This document shows, piece after piece, positions 27,133-36,851 of a stretch of 46,220 bases of DNA. Under the pieces are notes generated by a model. It was not told where the DNA came from and did not search any database. It saw only the letters and a list, made by a program, of their open reading frames with translations. A program made the position numbers and the translations under genes. This DNA is from Trichomonas tenax (Eukaryota > Parabasalia > Trichomonadida > Trichomonadidae): assembly GCA_023091735.1 (NCBI GenBank), contig JALKBU010000352.1:1-46220 (forward strand), read 5' to 3'. Numbering within the stretch: the stretch's first letter is position 1; the number at the start of each line of letters is the position of its first letter.

Positions 27133-28398
27133 TTAGTTAGATTGATGTGTTAAGAACCTCCAAATAATAATATCGCTGAACTCTTCGCAATTGTGGTTAA
27201 GCTCGTGTAGAGCGAGAACTGTTTGATGAACGATCTCAAGTCGTGGAATCAATGTTCTTGCCATGACTTCTTGACAATTTTGTGGAATTCCAATCCTGAC
27301 GAAAAAGTCTGGATCAGCAGCTGCAGCAGCAGAGTTATACATATCAGTCATCTCATTGATGCACTCGGCAATATATTGGCTGAGCTTTGCGTGCTGCTCC
27401 AAGAATTGCTGGAATAATGGGAATGCAGCATTATCAACTTCGATTAACTGTTCATGGATTCTGCAGAGCTCCGTTCTGTTATCATTCCACTCTTTCATTG
27501 CTGATTCGGAAAATTTCTTGAATCCATAGGAAAGAGATGGTAAAGACTGAGAGTCATTATAAACTTTCGTTTGCTTCTTGAGAAGTGGATCGTATTCGTT
27601 GTAAATTGATTTATAAATTGCTGTAAATCGAGGTAAAATAAGAGAAACAGAATAATAATAATCTTTGATTCTATCAACGATCGTCATTACTTCTGCGGGT
27701 GAAACTGTGCTATATTCTTCAATGAATTGGTCTAAAATTGCAACTTTTTCTTTAATCTTTTCAACTTCAACATTTGCTGCTTCTAATGCGTCTTTGTTTA
27801 AAGATTTCAATTGAGTGTCTGCGATAGAGTAATTGTTCAAGAATTTTTGTAATTCGGGTGAAAATTCATTCTTTTCGATAAATTTCTTTGGATTTGCGCC
27901 ATATGTCAAAAGCGTGTAAACAGAATCTTCGAAATTGTTACGAAAAGAAATTTCGAGTGGATAAACGAGCTGATTTTGCTTGGAAATAAGTTGATTTGGA
28001 TTTAATCCGAGTGCTAAGAACTTTTCTGTCATTTCTTTGTTCTTCAATAGAAGAGCTGACACGAGAGATGAGTGTTTGTTGTCGAAAACAAACGAAGGCG
28101 CGCCTTTTTCAAGTAAATATTTAACAATTTCGAAATTTTGAACTTGTAAGGCAACGTAAACGAGTGATTTTTGTTGGTATAACTTTGAAAGAACAGCCCA
28201 TGCTTCAACGAGAAGTTTAACCATTGGAAAATTGGACTTGAGAACAGCGATGAAGATTAAAGGAGGATTGAAAGAGTAATTTTGATTTACATCTTCGCCT
28301 TTCTTCAATAAGTACTTTACTGCTTCGATTTGGTTGTTTGAAACTGCTGTTGGAAGCAAATCTTGATAAGAAGCGCCATTTTCAAGAAGAAAAATCAT
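27133..28398 (-). CDS. Ankyrin-repeat protein with helical C-terminal half
   Basis: The ATG-initiated part is 421 aa. Ankyrin repeats occupy about residues 1-185, for example AVSNNQIEAVKYLLKKGEDVN, LVYVALQVQNFEIVKYLLEKGAP and DSVYTLLTYGANPK. The rest is helical and acidic without a known domain, with an alanine run (AAAAA, near 350). The frame stays ankyrin-like upstream of this ATG: TLPLVCLEHGKVDS precedes it, to about 28445, until a TGA at 28448-28450. The annotated ATG is therefore inside a repeat and is not a natural N-terminus. The real start is probably at 28592 (next entry). Trichomonads have very many ankyrin proteins; the target of this one is unknown. Confidence 0.75.
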   Translation of the reverse strand: MIFLLENGASYQDLLPTAVSNNQIEAVKYLLKKGEDVNQNYSFNPPLIFIAVLKSNFPMVKLLVEAWAVLSKLYQQKSLVYVALQVQNFEIVKYLLEKGAPSFVFDNKHSSLVSALLLKNKEMTEKFLALGLNPNQLISKQNQLVYPLEISFRNNFEDSVYTLLTYGANPKKFIEKNEFSPELQKFLNNYSIADTQLKSLNKDALEAANVEVEKIKEKVAILDQFIEEYSTVSPAEVMTIVDRIKDYYYSVSLILPRFTAIYKSIYNEYDPLLKKQTKVYNDSQSLPSLSYGFKKFSESAMKEWNDNRTELCRIHEQLIEVDNAAFPLFQQFLEQHAKLSQYIAECINEMTDMYNSAAAAADPDFFVRIGIPQNCQEVMARTLIPRLEIVHQTVLALHELNHNCEEFSDIIIWRFLTHQSN

Positions 28399-28502
28399 AG
28401 AATCAACTTTTCCGTGTTCGAGACAGACAAGAGGAAGAGTTTTCAGTCAAAGAATAATGAATATTATAAAAGAAAAAATGAATTTCGTAAAATAATGGAA
28501 AA

Positions 28503-28592
28503 CTATATAACAAAATGACGAACTACAGCATTTATATCGTTGCCATGCGCTAAGTACTGCTTTACAGCTTCGAGTTCTGGCGAAAAATTCAT
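28503..28592 (-). pseudogene. Detached 5' end of the ankyrin gene
   Basis: A 29-codon frame begins MNFSPELEAVKQYLAHGND, which is the start of an ankyrin repeat, and ends at TAG (28503-28505). The promoter motif AAAAGTGACAA lies just upstream, so transcription very likely starts here. About 55-60 bp of AT-rich sequence with no AG dinucleotide (so no normal 3' splice site) separates it from the resumed ankyrin frame at about 28445, in a different frame. A disrupted gene or a non-canonical intron are both possible; the missing AG makes disruption more likely. Confidence 0.5.
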
Positions 28593-28600
28593 ATATACCT

Positions 28601-28611
28601 TTGTCACTTTT
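28601..28611 (-). promoter_or_regulatory. Promoter motif of the ankyrin gene
   Basis: On the minus strand the sequence is AAAAGTGACAA, 8 bp upstream of the ATG at 28592. A second TGTCA lies 39 bp further upstream (28641-28645), two motif periods away. Confidence 0.45.
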
Positions 28612-28746
28612 AAATATTAACCTTAATATCTTATGAATCCTGTCAGACATCATTAATTCAAAATTAGAGCTTTACATTTTCGGTATGAATATACTTAATT
28701 ATCTAGGTTGTAAATATATGAGATTTTTTTGAAAATTACTGATATT

Positions 28747-28864
28747 GGAGTTTAATGGAATAAAAAAATTATTGGAATAAAGGTGACTTTATGCGAATAA
28801 AGTGAATTTGGAATCAAACCCTATTTTGGAATAACCGCCAATTTGGAATAATGACGGTTATTCC
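28747..28864 (+). repeat. Left terminal inverted repeat of the foldback element
   Basis: The reverse complement is found at 31534-31651. Its last bases GACGGTTATTCC overlap the beginning of the inner inverted repeat. Confidence 0.8.
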
Positions 28865-29610
28865 TTTATTGTGACTTTTCGACCTATTTTTGGCATATGG
28901 AATAACCGGCAGTATTTTTCCTTCTGCGGTGTAGTCCCGTGACCTTCATAACTTTTTATCTGATCAATATTTTTTTCGATTTGAAAGTACTTTCATGTAC
29001 ATATTGATAGTTATCTATCCAGTGGTGTAAGTGGCACAGTCTATATATCTATCAAATCATTGATTGCATTTCAAATCGTCCAAAAATATACGATTTCCAG
29101 CATAAATGTATGCATTAATATGCAGCATATGATATTTTTATGTGTATTATTGATTCAAATGCCTCTTATACGCTTAAAATTAAATATGCAACTAATTCAT
29201 TAATTGATTTGAGGGCGATTATACACATGAAAGTTATTGAATTTGATGGTATTTGGATTTGCAGCTGTAATAATGTAAAATTTTAGAATCTTAGATTTGT
29301 CAATGAAAAAAATTATGCGCTGAGACACCATCTTTCCTCAGCGCTGCATATTAGTGCATACATTTATGTTGGAAATCGTATATTTTTGGACGATTTGAAA
29401 TGCAATCAATGATTTGATAGATATATAGACTGTGAAACTTATACCACTGGATAGATAACTATCAATATGTACATGAAAGTACTTTCAAATCGAAAAAAAT
29501 ATTGATCAGATAAAAAGTTATGAAGGTCACGGGACTACACCGTAGAAGGAAAAATACTGCCGGTTATTCCATATGCCAAAAATAGGTCGAAAAGTCACAA
29601 TAAAGGAATA
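28859..29610. repeat. Inner inverted repeat, two 268-bp arms
   Basis: Arms at 28859-29126 and 29343-29610 have equal length and are nearly identical in reverse complement, starting TATTCCTTTATTGTGAC. Only a handful of differences are visible (for example CTGCGGTG against CTACGGTG). A 216-bp loop separates them. The tip of each arm carries the 50-bp segment that is also next to the right outer repeat. The symmetric design is that of a transposon insertion, or of a fold-back arm duplicated by hairpin formation. Confidence 0.8.
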
Positions 29611-31533
29611 CCTGAATTATTTGGAATCGCCGAATATTTGGATATGCGAATAATGCTCTCAAAATTTGGAATCAACTTCGATATTGGAATTAGGAATAAT
29701 GGATAATAATGGAATCAAAAATACTTTGGAATAACCGTCGGGCAATTGGAATAATAAACACTTTATCCTCAATTCCAATTCAAATTGAAATAGCATTAAT
29801 GCCAAAATGACTACTTCCATATTTACATGAGGAATTTTGACATGTAAACTCTAAATGGCAATGCATAAGAGATGGAGAGGAACTTCGCTTTTTACTTGCA
29901 ATCGCCTTGAATCTCAAAAAACAACCTTTGCTTATATTGATTGCTATTAAATTAGGAGTCTAGCTGTAGAGGAAAGATGTTTTATTTCCTTGAATTTAAA
30001 AAATTTGATTTCGAATCAACATATTAAGTATAGTTTTAGAGAGTTATGATGCTTTATTAGCTGGTGGTATATGTACACATGATATTACACAACATTATAG
30101 CAAATTTGATTTCATATTTGTTAAATGACATCATGAACTTAAAATATAGAAATAACTTGAAGATGCTGCTTCATCATTCAGAATACAGACAACCCATATA
30201 TTACAATATTCCTAAGCTTTATAGTTTACAATTTTAATTTTTCGAGATACGATCTGGAAGTACAAAATAATTTTTACAACTATTATTTTTGAAACCATGT
30301 ATATATCTTTTAGGATGCCCTCATTAATGCTATTTGGTTATACTTGTATTTAAAAGGTTAATAAAATTCACACATTTTTTTTCCTTAATCTAATCATCAT
30401 TTATACAAGGCCATCAATCTACTTTTCGTCTATATATTAATACAAGAGTAAAAAAAATTAAAAATCTCATTTTGTACCGACCGAAAAAATTTCAAATCAA
30501 AGCTAAAAAATAGATTGTTAAGTTTATTAGAAACTTCATGTAGCATATGCTAATTGATTTATCAAACCATAGTTCTTGAATTGAAAAACTCGAGCAGAAA
30601 TGTAGTGTATGATTGCGCATCTTTTCCAATTTTTGTGAACTCTAAAAATAAGCGGCATTGATGAGTGTTACATAGTTAAGCTAAGATCATAGTAAGTTAG
30701 TTATTGAATTTAGACACCAAAATGCCAAAAAATGATGAAAACAAAATTCTAATCTTTTGCGTTGCTAGAGACTCTTGAGTTTCTAACCTCTATGCTGTTT
30801 GTAGAGTCAAGTGTCCATTATTTAAAAAGTTAGAGCCTTTTTTTATGTGGAAAAATTGTATCATCATTAGAATATTAAATACGCCAAAAGATCTAAAAAT
30901 GTATTATACTTATCTACAGATATAATAACGATATATGTATAAATAAAAAATATATACTTATTAATTGATTATAGAGATATTTGCCTAATTAGTTAAAAAT
31001 GTTAATGATTCAAAAATACTTCTTAAATTGTATCGATTTTCTTATGCTAATAGATTATAAATTGTTCTTGAATGCGTCTTTCGATGAAATACAAGAGAAA
31101 ACCTATAAATATAAAATATCGAGAGTTAAATATTATGATTTTCATTGTTATTTGCTTTGTTATACCCGAACAATATGTTTTTTACAATCCCGGAATATTC
31201 AAATTTTAATAAATATATGTGTAAATGAGTTGTTCATCGAAAATATTATTTTTGGAATTTAGATTGAGATTCAATTGACATAAATATCACAGGTACTTTG
31301 TACTGGATAAGCTTCAGTCAATCCCAAGCAAACTTGTGCAACAGGGACTTATTTCATATAAGCTTTAAAGAAAATGTCGTGTAAATTTGATGTTGACAGA
31401 ATCTAATTTGTCGCAATTTTAAAGTCGATTCCTAATTCCATTATTCCACTTTTGATTCCAATTCCGAATTCATTTTGATTCCAAAAAATTGATTATTCCA
31501 TTATTGTCACTTTTCGACATATTTTTGGCAAAT

Positions 31534-31651
31534 GGAATAACCGTCATTATTCCAAATTGGCGGTTATTCCAAAATAGGGTTTGATTCCAAATTCACTTCA
31601 TTCGCATAAAGTCACCTTTATTCCAATAATTTTTTTATTCCATTAAACTCC
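31534..31651 (-). repeat. Right terminal inverted repeat of the foldback element
   Basis: The reverse complement of 28747-28864, with one visible substitution (AATGAAG for AATAAAG). It is flanked inward by ATTTGCCAAAAATATGTCG, the same segment that appears inverted inside the left end. Confidence 0.8.
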
Positions 31652-32467
31652 GGTCATTCAGGTTGAAGCATTATTTTGAAACATGGAAAATTTGAATCAT
31701 GTCACTTTTACTCAAATTGCAGCAAAATTACCCTTCAATTTTCTGATGCTCACGATCAGGAGGAACCTTGCAAAGTTAAAGTGCACCAATCTTCACCGAA
31801 ATTAGCAAACAAGTTCTCCATGGTCTAAAAATCAACTTCGCTCAATCAAATAACCAGGGATACAATCTATTTCTTAAAATCAGATTTAGAATTTCTTCAT
31901 TCACGGTCAAACGTACGCAGTAATCAATAAATCAAGATGCTAGAGGTATCTTTCTACATCTATATAGTAATTTATAGTGCTTACCGATATTCACCATAAA
32001 TCACAAAACAATTCTCTTCCAAACAAGCACAGTGAATCATTTTTACACACTGAAACATCAGCTGCACTAATACATTAGATAATATACCTCGAATGTATTA
32101 AAACTGGCTTTTAAATATTCGAATCAATTTCATAACTATATTCGTTGCAAAAAAAACTATATTTCTACAATTTCCATGCAAATCAAAGCAAGGATATTCA
32201 ATGACACGAACCACATCTGATGGATATATTTTTCATGCTATTATTTTATCTTAATTTCACCAAACGAATTGTAGATTTGGCCTACATTCTTACAATTTCT
32301 TAAATTCTTTTCATATTATCATAATTTGATGTTAATTATTAACTAAGCATCGAATTTTATCAGTAAACACCATAAACATTCAAGAAATAGATGTTAATTC
32401 TCATTAAAAGTTAAAATACAACCATTAAAATTACTAAAATCAAAGAAAAAAATTTAGAATATCAAAA
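31652..32467. other. AT-rich spacer
   Basis: I see no gene, structured RNA or mobile element that I can support. Confidence 0.45.
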
Positions 32468-33272
32468 TTAAAAATATAAGAAATTTTGGATATCTAGAAG
32501 CCTGATGGATGTTGCTGGCCTCAATCTCTTTTGATTGGGATTACTCTGATTAGAACTTTTTGAAGTTGAATTATCTTTGATTGAAAGTATTGGCCCTTGC
32601 TTTCTTTGATCAATCACTGATGCTGTAATTTTGATTGAATTTACTTGTGTATCAGGTGTTTGTTGAAAGATTGAATTTTGATGTTTAATTACCAATGATG
32701 TTTGAAGAATACCACTACCTTCATTCTTAGCATATTCATTTATTAAAATTTGGGGATTTATTGGAACAAACTTCGAAATTTTTTGAATTCCTTCATTCAC
32801 ATCTTTGACATCCATGACCTTTCTGAATGTATCTGAATATGATATTGTTTCGTCATCCGAATTTAATGCTAAATCAAAGTCTGATTGTTGAGATTTGCCA
32901 AAAACTATTGAAGTTTCCGAATCATCATTTATAGATTGATCCGCAATCATTTGCTCCGTCAATGATTGCAACTGGTCAATATTCTTACCGAGAAGCTTTT
33001 AGACTTTAAAAAATGCAGAAGCAATTGAAAATAAAGATACTTTGTAATTAATCTTCGGCGCGTAGCTGCCTCCGAAATCAATTTTGTTATTATATTTTTC
33101 ATATAATTTGTGCAATTCTAAGAGTTTTTTCATAAAACGTATCTGATATGTTGAATTTCTGCTTAAGTTCTTGAATAAATGAGTTCTTATTCGATGCTAC
33201 ACATATCTGAATAGCAGTTGTGATGAAACTCTTTGCTTTGTATGGAGTTAACTGCATTATGATTAAATCCAT
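32468..33272 (-). pseudogene. Broken ORC6-like (cyclin-fold) gene
   Basis: The gene begins at the ATG at 33270-33272 (MDLIIMQLTPYKAKSFITTA). It runs in that frame through a helical domain (IQELKQKFNISDTFYEKTL), shifts frame near 33100-33112 and continues (LYEKYNNKIDFGGSYAPK...VSLFSIASAFFKV) to a TAA at 32999-33001. It then carries on in the same frame (KLLGKNIDQLQ) to the stop at 32468, through an acidic, serine-rich tail. Two helical cyclin-like domains followed by a disordered tail, and the pattern 'A...A..LC.AS......I..L.......Y...L', recall the origin recognition subunit ORC6. The identity is a pattern-level guess. The two lesions are visible, though assembly errors could mimic them. Confidence 0.5.
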
Positions 33273-33543
33273 TTAGATAATGTAATTTTAATAAATAAAA
33301 GTTTTGTAAATTTTCACTTGTTTTTGTTATAAAAGGTTAAATTCTATTATAAGCATGTTCTGGAAGTAACAACCTTATGTCAAAAAAGCTGTGGGATTAT
33401 CTGTTATGTGATGCCCGTCGAAAAATTATAATATTTATTGAAAAAGTCTTTTTCTGTCAGAAAAAAATATTCATTTTGCAATTTAAAATCAGCCAATATG
33501 TTTTATTTTATATAAGCATGCATATCATGTAACATAACTTTTT

Positions 33544-33618
33544 TTGTGGGTGCCCGGCCAAACCTCCAGACATCATTCAATTTTGAGGGTGTATAACTGC
33601 TTGTCCAGACACCCACAA
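33544..33618. repeat. Small imperfect inverted repeat
   Basis: TTGTGGGTGCCCGGCCAA (33544-33561) pairs with TTGTCCAGACACCCACAA (33601-33618), matching at 15 of 18 positions. It is GC-rich for its surroundings. It may be a tiny foldback element or an RNA hairpin. Confidence 0.4.
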
Positions 33619-34179
33619 TTTTACCCATTCCCAAAACAAATTATTATTTACCCTTTTATGATACTTTTAAGCCAATATCGCATGAAAAATCATGCTTCAT
33701 ATTTTCAATGCAAATCTTAGAATGTATATTTCTAGTTTGGCTTGATGTCAAGGGCCTAGGAGCACATCAGATTCTTTTGCTAGAACAATGCATGCTCATT
33801 TCAATTATATAGCTTCAACTATTCTTAGATTGCAATCATGGCAACGAAAATTGATGTCTGCAATTGTTGACCCAATTCAACATCATGTACTCGTTCTATT
33901 GAGCTAAATAGATTACAGATTTACGCTTTATCAAATTCGGTTACAATAACTATCTGTCACTACACATTTCCTAGCACACAAGCAAGCTATGAAGTATGCA
34001 GCTTGAAAGATAGTTATTTTAGCACAACACAATCGTACAAAATAAATTTCGGTCTACAAAAGCCGTTAATTGTCTTACTGAACGAGCACGGTGCAAGTGT
34101 GTGTGCCCAGAAGGACGATTTATGGCTCCTGCAGGTCGAAATTTATTTCAAAACGCATTATTTCGACAAATTTGATAAG

Positions 34180-34253
34180 AAACACCTGATTTCTGGCTCA
34201 CAATATGCTGCTAGTTATATAGCAGGATATAGTGAGCCAGAAATCAGGTGTTT
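34180..34253. ncRNA. Long hairpin, possible small-RNA precursor (A)
   Basis: A 22-bp perfect stem: AACACCTGATTTCTGGCTCAC (34181-34201) pairs with 34232-34252, extended by one more A-T pair. The stem continues imperfectly outward (roughly 34160-34179 with 34254-34275), and the 30-nt loop has its own small stem (TGCTG/AGCA). Precursor-like shape is the only evidence. Confidence 0.35.
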
Positions 34254-34368
34254 TCTATCACATTTCAAGCGATTTCGACTCTTTACTTAGAACACGACAT
34301 AATGATATCTAGTTGATGCTAGCATGTTATTCTCTTATTTTTCCTACAAAATACCATAAATATCATTT

Positions 34369-34487
34369 GATATATTATTAAGTTTTCCAAAATTGCTCAA
34401 TTTCTGGTTGATTTCCTCAATATAAGTGAGGCTCTGTAGAAAATCAACCAGAAATTGAGCAATACTGGAAATATTTAATAATATCAA
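34369..34487. ncRNA. Long hairpin, possible small-RNA precursor (B)
   Basis: A 23-bp perfect stem: ATTGCTCAATTTCTGGTTGATTT (34392-34414) pairs with 34441-34463. The stem continues with bulges to about 34369 and 34487, giving a stem of over 40 bp, and a small CCTC/GAGG stem lies in the loop. It lies about 115 bp from hairpin A, and both stems carry TTTCTGG. Confidence 0.35.
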
Positions 34488-34570
34488 AATTTAAAATGTT
34501 TATTCGTAAAATAAATATAGAAACATTACGACAGGCCATAGCAGCTGACTGATTGTAAGTAATAAGTCTC

Positions 34571-34594
34571 AAAAAAAAAAAAAAAAAAAAAAAA
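34571..34594. repeat. Run of 24 adenines
   Basis: A pure A run follows TAATAAGTCTC. It is the longest homopolymer I see in the window. It could be the tail of a retroposed RNA, but no target duplication is clear, so slippage in an AT-rich region is equally likely. Confidence 0.6.
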
Positions 34595-35471
34595 TCGAAA
34601 TTATGAAAATTTTAAGATGAGTTCGAAATAACAGTACAGCTTAGATGTCTCTTGGTATTTAATTCAAGCATATAATAGAAAGTCAATAATTTTTAAATTT
34701 AATCGATCAATCAAATTTAATCAAGAACATGTTTCTTGTGGATTTGCTGAAATTCGATGATGTATTTGATGTGTGATATGTCTGTGGCTGGGTTCATGTC
34801 TATTCCGAATGTGTGACAAAGATCAAATCAGTTCTCTATCTTTGTTATATGGATGGAAGCAATTGTCTTGCACCCTTTTTATAATCCAGCACTACTCGAG
34901 TTTTGCTTGTTCAGCAAGCATGTAGTGCACGAAATGGTAAACAAGTGAAAAGTGAAATAAAATTTAGTAAACATTTCAAAATCTAACTAAAAGTATTCAA
35001 TTTTTGCTTTGACGCACAAAATGCAGCAAATTTTCCTCACAAAATTGAATGGATTTGTAAAGTTGCATAACCGCTACAAAAACCATTATTTTCAATTCTA
35101 CAATGACATAAGTTATCAGAGCTACTATAATTACTAAAAACCTTGTGTCAGAAAAGAGTTTTGCATAGCAAAATATGAATATGAATTCAAATCATGAAAC
35201 ATCATAAAAAAGAAACATGATTCCATGTGATCATAACATGAAGTACATCACCCAAAAGATTACCTACACAGTGTAAGTTGAGTTTAATCATATATTCTAA
35301 AAGAATGACTTTAACAATTCAATTTTCCAAATCCAATTAACATGAAAAACTCGAAATGAAATCGTTGAAATTGAGTTGTTTTCATGATCAATAGCATTAA
35401 CGATACGTATATCATTTCATGCCAAAACATATTATATAGATTATCTCATTAAAACTCTGTTAGAATTCATT

Positions 35472-35536
35472 CGACAATTTTATTCTATCTGTCAGATGAT
35501 TGGTAAAAAGTGTCAAAAGTGAGTTCAAAAGTGACA
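35472..35536 (+). promoter_or_regulatory. Periodic TGNCA array upstream of the F-BAR/SH3 gene
   Basis: CGACA (35472), TGTCA (35490), TGTCA (35511) and TGACA (35532) have centres 18, 21 and 21 bp apart. The last ends 9 bp before the ATG at 35546, and the third is within AAAAAGTGTCA (35505-35515). This is the same layout as at uS3. Confidence 0.55.
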
Positions 35537-35545
35537 ATTTATTTT

Positions 35546-36805
35546 ATGGATGATTTATTAAAAGACGAATTTGAAGCCGTCAACAAAGCTTTCTACGACG
35601 TTGTTGAGACTTCAACGAAGGTCACTGAGAGAATTCAGCGCTCAATTAAATTCTACGAAAGTTATTCTGCAGCAATTATGAATTTCGTCAATTCGCAGGT
35701 AATCAACGAAAGGATGGTCAACACTATTCTCGAAAATCCAAATAGATTCGATGCTCCTGGTTTTCCAGGAACAGATTTCTTATATTTTACAGATTTCTTT
35801 TTGCTCATTAATTCTGTCCTCAGTCAATACCAATTAATATCCAGCACACTGCAATCTCGCATTATCATGAAGCTAATGATCTTAAATAACGAATTTGAAA
35901 AAAGCCTCCATATTCTTGCCGAATCTATTCAAGCGGCCTCCTACGAACGTTCTGGAGCTATTCAAGTATACAAGGATGCTTGCGAGAAGCTCAAAGCTCA
36001 TGAATTGATTCTTGAGAAAATTCACGCTAAATACGAAGCAAAGAAGTCCTATAAGCTGAAAAAGACACTCGAACAGAAATGCCATGAGTACCAGAAGCTT
36101 ATTTTAATCAGAACGCAATGTTATCACAAAATGAAAAGTATTCACAGCAAATATCTCGCAGTTGTATCAAATTGCATTTATAAACTTAAACTTCTTGAAG
36201 CAGGACGTGTTTCCAATCACAAAACAACAATCCAAAGCCACTGCAAGATCATTTCCGACAATATTCAACGCACAAATCAAATCATCGACAAATTCAACAA
36301 CGTGAAAGGCGATTGGCACGAAGATATTCAGCTCTTCTTGCAGAGGTCAGGAATCTGCAGATATTCGTGGTATCCAAATGTTTTCACACCTTATAAATTC
36401 TCATTTGAAGATAGTCGCGTTGAACCAATCGAAGCACCAAAACCAGGTGTTGGTTTAGCAGTTCCTATATCTTTCTGTGTTGCTAAAACTCCATTTGAGA
36501 GCGCGGCACCTAATGAAGTAAGCGCAAACGAAGGTGAGAAGTTTTATTGCTATGATTGTCAACAGAGCGCGTGGACATATGTCAGGAACTCAGAAAAAGA
36601 AGGATTTATACCTTCAGTCAATGTTGAACGCGTAGATGGAGAGTACGCTGTTTGCACAATACCATATTTATCAAATAATCCAGAAATTCTCACTATATTT
36701 GCAGGAGAAATTCTTAGAAAAGTTATTGTTGATGAATCAATGTTATATGAAAATCTCAGTGGAGATCGAGGTAATCTCTGCAAAGATTACTATATTGATT
36801 TCTAA
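35546..36805 (+). CDS. F-BAR-like protein with two SH3 domains
   Basis: The frame opens with a GTG at 35510, but the first ATG is at 35546, just after the promoter array, giving 419 aa. Residues 1-270 are helical coiled coil with a pattern like F-BAR/BAR membrane-bending domains (FYESYSAAIMNFVNSQ; KAHELILEKIHAKYEAKK). A first SH3 runs from about 310 to 365 (AKTPFESAAPNEVSANEGEKF then WTYVRNSEKEGFIPS). A second, degenerate one runs from about 370 to 419 (YAVCTIPYLSNNPEILTIFAGE). F-BAR plus tandem SH3 is the layout of Bzz1/CIP4/PACSIN-type proteins, which couple membrane curvature to actin assembly in endocytosis. The second SH3 lacks the usual tryptophan. The stop lies in TAAAAA. Confidence 0.7.
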   Translation: MDDLLKDEFEAVNKAFYDVVETSTKVTERIQRSIKFYESYSAAIMNFVNSQVINERMVNTILENPNRFDAPGFPGTDFLYFTDFFLLINSVLSQYQLISSTLQSRIIMKLMILNNEFEKSLHILAESIQAASYERSGAIQVYKDACEKLKAHELILEKIHAKYEAKKSYKLKKTLEQKCHEYQKLILIRTQCYHKMKSIHSKYLAVVSNCIYKLKLLEAGRVSNHKTTIQSHCKIISDNIQRTNQIIDKFNNVKGDWHEDIQLFLQRSGICRYSWYPNVFTPYKFSFEDSRVEPIEAPKPGVGLAVPISFCVAKTPFESAAPNEVSANEGEKFYCYDCQQSAWTYVRNSEKEGFIPSVNVERVDGEYAVCTIPYLSNNPEILTIFAGEILRKVIVDESMLYENLSGDRGNLCKDYYIDF

Positions 36806-36851
36806 AAATAAATTTATCTATTTCATTAAAACTCTATAACAATATTTTTTA

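Larger units (their letters stand above)
28747..31651. mobile_element. Non-coding foldback-type element with 118-bp terminal inverted repeats
   Basis: The ends at 28747-28864 and 31534-31651 are 118-bp inverted repeats that differ at about one position. They begin GGAGTTTAATGGAATAAA and are full of TTGGAATAA/TTGGAATCA units. Inside lie a second inverted-repeat block (28859-29610) and more GGAAT-rich sequence at 29611-29766 and 31430-31533. No transposase, integrase or polymerase is visible; the only interior ORF (30999-31262, 87 codons) has no recognisable content. No target-site duplication is evident at the outer ends. It is best read as a non-autonomous foldback or MITE-like element. The superfamily is not clear. 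Confidence 0.7.
33273..35468. other. Gene-free spacer with several fold-back structures
   Basis: No gene is supported; the open frame at 34003-34290 runs through a hairpin and is not protein-like. The stretch holds a small inverted repeat (33544-33618), two long hairpins (34180-34253 and 34369-34487) and a 24-base A run (34571-34594), listed separately. Confidence 0.5.

Noticed and set aside
30999..31262. 87-codon frame inside the foldback element
   Set aside because: It lacks any recognisable motif; AT-rich non-coding DNA makes such frames common.
34003..34290. 95-codon open frame on the plus strand
   Set aside because: It runs through the hairpin at 34180-34253 and has no protein-like composition or motif.
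34571..34594. Poly(A) run as the tail of a retrotransposed RNA
   Set aside because: No target duplication or source RNA sequence is visible upstream.
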